Shown here piece by piece: positions 57,306-64,000 of a stretch of DNA of 64,000 nt; position 1 is the stretch's first letter; every line of letters starts with the position of its first letter. This stretch comes from Oncomelania hupensis (Eukaryota; Mollusca; Gastropoda; Littorinimorpha; Pomatiopsidae): contig CM072511.1 of assembly GCA_036898135.1 (NCBI GenBank), positions 81,587,199-81,651,198 on the forward strand, written 5' to 3'. Under the pieces are notes generated by a model that saw only the letters and a program-made list of their open reading frames with translations, was not told the DNA's origin and did no database searches. Both the position numbers and the translations under genes were made by a program.

Positions 57306-58449
57306 GCTGCTGAGTTCTGAACCTTTTGTAGTTTGTCAATGATGTGTTTCGGGGAGCCAGCAAGGAGAGAGTTGCAATAGTCAAGACGAGAAAGGACGAG
57401 AGCGCAGACTAGGGTTTTGGTGGCAGGGACTGTAAGATAGTGGCGAAAGGAGCTGATTTGGCGTATGGCCGTGTATGCAGAGCGACAGACTTGAGGGACA
57501 GGTCATCGGAGAGAATGTAGCCGAGATTTCTTGCTGAGGATGAGAACTGAATGTTTGTTGTCCCTACTGTAAGCGATGTTGGGAGAGGCGAGAGTGAGGA
57601 GGAGGTGTTGTGCTTGTGGATGAGGAGGGCTTCGGTTTTATCATCATTAAGCTTAAGCTTGTTGAGTGTCATTCATGACTTAATGTCTGTGATGCAGTTC
57701 TCCAAAGTCTGAACAGTGGAATTAATGAGAGAGGGGGCGGTGGATTTATACAGTTGTGTGTCGTCTGCAAATGACTGACTCTCAACAGCATGCTTTCTAA
57801 GCAGAAGAAGCAGTGGCTTGGTGTACAGAGTGAATAACACCGGCCCTAAAACGGAACCCTGAGGCCCTGAGACCAAGTCTGCTGTGCTGGAGAAACAGCC
57901 ATCGACAGTGACTGCTTGTGATCTGTCAGAAAGATATGAGTGGAACCAAGCCAGGACCGAGCCAGAGATTCCAAAGTAGTGTTGAAGAGTGTTAAAGAGA
58001 ATGTGATGGTCGACTGTGTCAAAGGCGGCTGAGAGGTCTAATAAGGTGAGAACGGAGACGTTACCATTATCTAAGGCAAGCAACAGATCATTGGTTACCT
58101 TTAGGAGGGCTGTCTCAGTGCTGTGGAAGGGTCTGTAGGCAGACTGGTTGGGGCAAAGTAAAGCGTTATCATATAGGTAGGCAAACAGTTGTTTGAGAAC
58201 AATTTTTTCTATGACTTTGGACAGGAAGGAGAGGTTTGAAACAGGTCTATAGTTCTTTAGATTATTTTTGTCTAAACTTGGCTTTTTAAGGAGGGGTTTG
58301 ATGACAGCCGCTTTGAGCACAGACGGAACAGCACCAGAGGACAGACTCTCGTTGATAATGTGGGTAATGGTCGGGAGTAGAGGGTCAAGATTCTCTATCA
58401 ACATGGGGGTAGGAATGGGGTCGAGAGAGCAATATGTTGGTTTTGAGCA
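57306..58449 (-). pseudogene. L2-type LINE reverse transcriptase, 5' half (split by the LTR array)
   Basis: Minus-strand RT of L2/CR1 type: SLDPIPTPMLIENLDPLLP, YRPVSNLSFLSKVIEK, NQSAYRPFHSTETALL, LLDLSAAFDTVDH, GPQGSVLGPVLFTLY and SFADDTQL with an intact catalytic FADD. It was already decaying: an in-frame TGA at 57673-57675 replaces the usual Trp before MTLNKLKLNDDK, and a frameshift follows near 57410. An in-frame stop near 58455 and loss of homology mark the 5' truncation. It continues at 32283-33084. Confidence 0.88.
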
Positions 58450-58560
58450 TTGAGTTCAGTGCAGATCAACTGCAATTCCTAGATATTATTTTTACACGTA
58501 CACAACAGGACCCAAGAAACAAAGACCTGAATTTCCAAGGAGTATACATGGTTTTGATAT

Positions 58561-58690
58561 TATGCATAACCATACTAAATCAGTCTGTGCAAAGTTAATC
58601 ATCAGAAAACCCTGTACTGACCCAGTTTCTCCTTGCATGGCATTTATTATGATTAACTTTGCACAGACTGATTTAGTATGGTTATGCATA
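58561..58690. repeat. Perfect 42-bp inverted repeat (hairpin)
   Basis: Arms at 58561-58602 and 58649-58690 are exact reverse complements, with a 46-nt loop. A further six bases or so on each side (gatatt at 58555-58560 and aatatc at 58693-58698) pair after a short bulge. No target duplication or known terminal motif is evident. Confidence 0.9.
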
Positions 58691-58698
58691 TGAATATC

Positions 58699-59117
58699 TT
58701 AAAAACTAGACGACTAAAATCTATTGCTCTAAGAGTAAATTACATAGAATCACGCTGGATCCAGCTGATAATAAAGAGTCAAGCTACAAAGAGGTAAGTA
58801 ATAAATGCTTAAACCTACAAATTTTCCTCCACATGTATAAGATGCAGGTTTATTATAGCTAAAATAAACAAAACAAAACAAAACAATACTTTTAAAACCA
58901 CTCTTACAGGCATACACTCATGCACACACATGAATACACACCACCACTACTGTTAATAACAACAATAACAATAATCACAGTCATATATTAGCATTAGGTC
59001 GCTATCATCTCCAGATACAAGCGCCTGTGCGTTCCGTACTGTGCCCTGTGTTCTTTTCCATGTATACTACACAGCATAATATAAAACCAGGATCGTGCAG
59101 TTGTGTGCGTAAACAAG

Positions 59118-59185
<68 letters not shown>

Positions 59186-59637
59186 TTCATCATATCATCA
59201 TCAAACGTTTTCAGTTAGATCATAATATTCATTATTCAAATACTATTATTTACTGTTGTTGCATGCGGCCTGGCATTATTGAAATCATCAAAAGCCTGTA
59301 TGACCCCCCCAAAAAAAATCAAACTTTAGTGGTTGGTGTGTGCGACGGAAGTCCACGTTATCATTGTTTAATGTTATAACAATACGAATTTGGGGGTAAA
59401 CCCGTTTTGGCCAAAAGTAAACAAAGCCTTTGAATTGGGGCCCTGTAATGGAACACCTATTAGGCGTCGTATAGTTTATGACCCAGACTCAGCTCTCTGA
59501 AGTACATTTCTAGTGCAGCCCATTTGTGGTAGATACATTCGCTCATTTTGCATTGTTGTGAGCGAGACGTTAGGAAGAAGAGTCGACAACAAGACAATAT
59601 TTTTGAAGCAGCAGAAGCAGGCACGCAGTTTCACAAA
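58699..59637 (+). promoter_or_regulatory. Upstream region of dehydrogenase copy 2
   Basis: It contains (ATC)n at 59119-59193 and a short string at 59275-59304 similar to the RTE RT. The 5' UTR is probably the purine-rich stretch from about 59560; agacgtta at about 59565 is shared with copy 1. There is no clear TATA box. Confidence 0.4.
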
Positions 59638-59730
59638 ATGGAGGTGCGAGGCAAGGGTGCGTTCGTGACTGGGGGTGCTCGTGGCATCGGACGTGCTATC
59701 ACAGAAGCCCTGCTGGAAAAAGGAGCAAAG
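59638..59730 (+). CDS. HPGD-like: Dehydrogenase copy 2, exon 1
   Basis: Thirty-one codons from ATG to agcaaag|gtacag. The peptide differs from copy 1 at residue 2 only (Glu in place of Asp). It contains the same TGGARGIG cofactor loop. Open frame extends upstream of this ATG, but the paralogue and family length support this start. Confidence 0.9.
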
Positions 59731-59997
59731 GTACAGTAATAAGTTGTTTGATGTTGTTGTTTGATGTTGTTTGATGTTGTTGTTTGATGTTGTTATTGTT
59801 TGTTGTTGTTGTTGCTGTTGTTCAGATCCACAGAAAAAACAAACAAATCCTGCTACCTGCTACTTCTTTCGTTCACCGCCTAGAGTTCTGGGCTGACATT
59901 TTGGCGGGTACATAACGTAATGCACGTGCTTTATTTATTATTATTAATGATTTTGCAATTGATATCCAGTAAATGATATTTTTATCCTGAATATTTC

Positions 59998-60033
<36 letters not shown>

Positions 60034-60180
60034 CAACAACAACAACAGCAGCAATTATCTTCATAACGTGATTATGACTTCTTCACAGCAAATTATGACT
60101 CATTGTATGAAGTCAATTTTGCAAAATGGACCTTTTCTATTTTTGTTTGATGTTGTGTGTGTATGTGTGTGTGTGTGTGT

Positions 60181-60241
<61 letters not shown>

Positions 60242-60758
60242 TGTGTGTTACATTTTTTCAAAACATTATTAATGTTAATATTTTAAAATAATAATATTTT
60301 TTGTTAAATGCATTTTGTTTATAATTTAACATGTTGTCTAATATCACAACTGTGAATAGACTTTAAATTAAATAAATAAATAAATTATTATTATTTAATC
60401 GTTCTTACACGCCACTTTTTAACCTCGAAAGCTACTTAAGGCGCTAACGGATACAAGATCTAACTCATGGCGCCCGAGGCGAAACATTACTTACATTATT
60501 AGAGGCCTGCGTCCTTGCCATTATATGTGCTCTACCGTAAAGGTCAAGGTCATTGGAGTCATATTTTGCTAAACATGTTTTTCTCAACATTTCAAAAACT
60601 GCCGAAGCGAATTTGTTGAGTTTTGCATGGTATACAGGTAGATAATTCAAATCATTGGCCATATCCTTCAGTAGCATCCCGGTTGTCGGTCTGTCGATAA
60701 GTCAGTCCGAATTTCACAATTTTTTTTCAAGATGACAGGATTTGACGTTTGTTTTAGC
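59731..60758. repeat. Intron 1 of copy 2, first part
   Basis: Contains (TTG)n near 59750-59820, (AAT)n at 59999-60029 and (GT)n at 60157-60248. From about 60480 it holds the first part of the dispersed repeat also found at 6790-7150. There is no gene. Confidence 0.6.
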
Positions 60759-61331
60759 GGTGCCGGGAGTTTCAGTATAAATAGTATCCCCACTTTCTGG
60801 AAATTTAGTGCTTTAAATTCCCACTATCGCTGTCTTTCTCATTTGTTCTTTCTCATTCCTGCTTTGTTATATCGATCTGCTATACTATCTTCTTCTTCGC
60901 TAGACCAGTCACCTATCCTTTTTCTTGAAAATTATTTCGGGACAAAACTCCTTATTTGTGTGTGGGGTCTGTTGGATCAGCTTGGGAATATTGGACGCTT
61001 TCTGCCAGGTGGTCACTAGGGCTTCCTATGATGTTATTATTTAGCAATGTAGGCATTTTATATGTATGTGTTTTGTTGATATTATATAATGATGTTTTTA
61101 TTCTTTTTTGTTTTTATAAACGGGGGTTCGATAAATTAGAGTACAGCCTCAGCGTCCCCTGCGTGGGATGTCTTTATTGTAAAGTGACTGGCTGGTGGAG
61201 TACCTTCAGTTTTACCACTAGGGTTGTTTCAGCAGATCTTTTATGCGGATCAGGGGTTGTCTGGTCCTGATTTGGCTCGGAAGAGTCCGCTGGACCTAAA
61301 GCAATAATCATGTAATGTAATGTAATGTAAT
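60759..61331 (+). mobile_element. TAATG-tailed retroposon family, copy 4
   Basis: A 573-bp copy lacking the first dozen bases or so, flanked by the 12-bp duplication gtttgttttagc at 60747-60758 and 61332-61343. The tail is (TAATG)n. It splits the dispersed repeat of intron 1. Confidence 0.9.
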
Positions 61332-61343
61332 GTTTGTTTTAGC

Positions 61344-61830
61344 AGATAATCCTCTTTCACGCACATATAATTTTAACAAGTTGGAACGAGTGAAGACAAA
61401 ACATAACATACATGATTGGAAACTATCTTTGCTCAAAACACACTATATTGCATTATATGAAACATAACTGAATCGAAATTCATATTTTTAACTTTTACTG
61501 CTGCTAGCCTTCTTATTTTATTCGTATTTGTACTTTCTCAAAGGTCAAAGTCGTTGTGCTTCACCGTTTTTTTTTTTAAATTGCGCTGTATCTATAGATT
61601 ATATGAGCCGAATTTGATAATGTTCGGCTTGTAGATAGATCAGATAGTGGCTTATCGTTCCTAGTTTATATTTTGCTGCGTTAAAATAAAGCCGAGCGAG
61701 TTACACCACCGCCGAAAAACTAACACTTTTGAAAATGGGTATTTTTCTGCTACGTGTGTGAGTGTCTGGAAATACATTTGAGGGGCAAGGCATCTTGTTT
61801 TATTTATTAAATTAATTTGTTAAAATATAA
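61344..61830 (+). repeat. Dispersed repeat, second part, intron 1 of copy 2
   Basis: It matches 7140-7540 in the same order (gtatttgtactttc, tgataatgtt, aaaactaacac, gtgtctggaaatacatttga) and runs almost up to the exon 2 acceptor. In copy 1, by contrast, about 1.9 kb follows the repeat before exon 2. Confidence 0.55.
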
Positions 61831-61852
61831 GGTCGGATTGTGTGGTCCTTAG

Positions 61853-61976
61853 GTGATGTTTTGTGACGTGAACGAGGCACTGGGAGTAGAGACCGAGAAA
61901 GAACTGCAGCAAAAATATGGCGCTGACCATGTCATCTTTGTGGTCTGTGACGTCAGCGATGCGTCGCAACTGTCTG
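61853..61976 (+). CDS. HPGD-like: Dehydrogenase copy 2, exon 2
   Basis: 124 nt between tggtccttag and gtctg|gtaggt, the same size and phase as in copy 1. It keeps Asp36 (MFCDVNEALG) and CDVSD. It differs from copy 1 at about a dozen residues, so exon 2 has diverged far more than exon 1. Later exons lie beyond the window. Confidence 0.9.
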
Positions 61977-62206
61977 GTAGGTTCCCTTGCGTTATCCCAT
62001 GCATGTCATTATTGGTAGGTAGGGCGGGTGGTGGGGGTGGTGGGGGTGGTGGAGAGGAAACTAAGGTGTGTTGATGCGATGTTTCATTTTTATTGTGCCG
62101 TTCAGTGATTGCATCCACGTATAGGGCCTACTGAACATTCCCACCCATGTTGGTAACCTGGATAGGCGATGCTTAACGAAACCCAAACCTCTCTGCAAAA
62201 GCGCTA
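61977..62206. other. Start of intron 2 of copy 2
   Basis: Contains a short (GGT)n run near 62028-62052. Nothing else recognised. Confidence 0.5.
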
Positions 62207-63536
62207 CTATCCTATCCTACCCTATCCTATCCTATCGCGGAACTCGGAAGTCGCTGGGGCACCACAGATGATCGTTTAACCAGCATACTCCATCTTTCTC
62301 TGTCCTCAGCAACCCTGATGGCTTCATTCAGTGTCAAGACAGTCCATTCTCGAATGTTGTCCTCCCACCTTTTTTCGGTCTCCATCTTCTTCTACCTCCT
62401 TGCACTGTGCCTTGCATGATGGCCTTTGCAAGGCCTGATGATCTGGTGACGTGGCCGTAACATCGGAGTTTCCGTTTCTTCACCACTGTGAGCAGGTCAT
62501 CGTGTTGTCCAATGGTTTGTGTGATGGTCTGTCGGACTTTGTCGTTGGTGATGTGCTATCCTATCCTATCCTTTCCCATAACTCGGAGGTCGTAGGGGCA
62601 CCACAGATGATCGTTTAACCAGCGTACTCCATCTTTCCCTGTCCTCGGCAACCGTGATTGTTTCATTCCATTCTCGAATGTTGTCCTCCCACCTCTTTTT
62701 CGGTCTCCATCTTCTTCTACCTCCTTGCACTGTGCCTTGCATGATGGCCTTTGCAAGGCCTGATGATCTGGTGACGTGGCCGTAACATCGGAGTTTCCGT
62801 TTCTTCACCACTGTGAGCAGGTCATCGTGTTGTCCAATGGTTTGTGTGATGGTCTGTCGGACTTTGTCGTTGGTGATGTGCTATCCTATCCTATCCTTTC
62901 CCATAACTCGGAGGTCGTAGGGGCACCACAGATGATCGTTTAACCAGCGTACTCCATCTTTCCCTGTCCTCAGCAACCCTGATTGTTTCGTTCAGTGTCA
63001 AACCAGTCCATTCTCGAATGTTGTCCTTCCACCTCTTTTTCGGTCTCCCTCTTCTTCTACCTCCTTGCACTGTGCCTTGCAGGATGGTCTTTGCAAGACC
63101 TGATGATCTGGTGACGTGGCCGTACCATCGGAGTTTACGTTTTTTCACCACTGTGAGCAGGTCATCGTGTTGTCCAATGGCTTGTGTGATGGTCTCTCTG
63201 ACTTCGTCTTTGGTGATGTGCTGGGTATAGGAAATCTTCTGTAGCACCTCATCTCCATGCTTTGTATTCTTCGTTGGAGATCTGCTGTGAGGGTCCATGT
63301 TTCGCAAGCGTATAGGAAGATGTATTGAGTATAGGAAATGAAAAGAATTTTTCTGTATCACCTCATCTCCATGCTTTGTATTCTTCATTGTAGGTCTGTT
63401 ATGAGGGTCCATATTTTGCAAGTGTACAGGAAGATGGAGATGACTTGCGAGCGCAGCAGCCTTACCTTGGAGTGTAGACTGATGGTCCTGTCTTTCCAAA
63501 TGGGCTTCAGCCTTGTCAGGGCAGCAGTTGTTTGTT
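62207..63536 (-). mobile_element. Three head-to-tail RTE 3' ends
   Basis: On the minus strand: unit A 63536-62881 (from ALTRLKPIWKDRTIS to the (TAGGA)n tail, with an internal duplication of about 114 bp at 63245-63390), unit B 62880-62556 (325 bp) and unit C 62555-62207. B and C both start at cacatcaccaacgac directly after the preceding tail. The protein traces end SSVVPLRPPSYGKG, like the RTE element at 904-3305. All are non-functional. Confidence 0.88.
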
Positions 63537-64000
63537 CACTATTTCCTAAAATACCAAGTTTCAAAGAAATCAGTACATTAGTTTCAGAGAAAAGGGCGCA
63601 AATATCATCTCCGGACGGACGGACAACAAGCAATAGTTCCAGAGCTTTACATCTCGGGAACTAAAAACCGACACCTGTGAAACAGAATTATTGCCCCTTG
63701 TCTGTTAAACAAATCAGAGTGGGTTCGTCGATGAATATGCCTATCTCTCTTCGACCGTTCTTACTTTGGGACAGTGAAACTCTAGAACTGTTGACAGTCT
63801 TTTGAATCCATAATAATTATGATTATGCGTTTGTTTGTATTATTTCTCCCCCTTCCCTACTTCACCACCCACCACCACCACCATTATCCCACTCTCCTTG
63901 AAATAACTCCTATATTTTCTTTCCCTTAAGTTTATTCGTTTTTTTTATTTTTTTGGGGGGGAGGGGGGAAAGGGATTGGGGGGAGGGGAGGGGAGGGAAA
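63537..64000. other. Window end, intron 2 of copy 2
   Basis: No gene seen. Low-complexity C-, T- and G-rich runs occur from 63850 to the end. Confidence 0.5.

Noticed and set aside
59275..59304. A 30-bp string similar to the RTE RT (gaaatcatcaaaagcctgta)
   Set aside because: Too short to call an insertion. It may be a leftover fragment, but there are no ends or duplication to support it.

Overview
This is a metazoan nuclear window, most likely from a mollusc (a marine gastropod would fit). The grounds are widely spaced exons with GT-AG introns, very many AT-rich and trinucleotide microsatellites, several tRNA-derived SINEs, and a mix of RTE-, L2- and I-type LINEs plus a Gypsy-type LTR element. 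The mollusc assignment is an inference from this style of repeats; no species marker is visible.

The host genes are two tandem, same-strand paralogues of a short-chain dehydrogenase resembling NAD+-dependent 15-hydroxyprostaglandin dehydrogenase. Copy 1 is complete and spans 6403-27601 in seven exons, with catalytic Ser138, Tyr151 and Lys155 and an NAD-type Asp36. Copy 2 starts at 59638; only its exons 1 and 2 lie in the window. Exons 1 and 2 have identical lengths and splice phases in the two copies. In copy 1 a SINE sits exactly at the 3' edge of exon 6 and appears to supply the splice donor.

Layout: 904-3305 is a 5'-truncated RTE-like LINE broken by a SINE. Copy 1 of the dehydrogenase follows. 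Its intron 2 holds a nearly intact two-ORF LINE (11172-17250) lodged at the edge of an (ATC)n minisatellite. Its intron 4 holds an I-type LINE with RNase H (about 21400-24890). From 27602 to 33084 there are SINEs, a small hAT-like MITE and LINE 3' ends. From 33085 to 57300 lies a 24,216-bp head-to-tail array of a Gypsy-type element: five 1,524-bp LTRs alternate with four 4,149-bp internal regions at an exact 5,673-bp period. It is bounded by one 5-bp target duplication and interrupts an L2-type LINE reading frame that can be followed across the insertion. Beyond it come the other half of that LINE, a perfect 42-bp hairpin, dehydrogenase copy 2, and a three-unit head-to-tail array of RTE 3' ends on the minus strand.

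The most unusual items are: (i) the LTR array, whose element is ordered gag, protease, integrase, then RNase H with the reverse transcriptase missing from all four copies (the order of Gmr1-like elements); (ii) the SINE-derived splice donor at exon 6; (iii) the intron 2 LINE whose ORF1 and ORF2 share one frame separated by a single UAG; (iv) a SINE that joins a tRNA-like head to the internal promoter region of 5S rRNA; and (v) complementary (ATC)n and (GAT)n blocks flanking exon 3.
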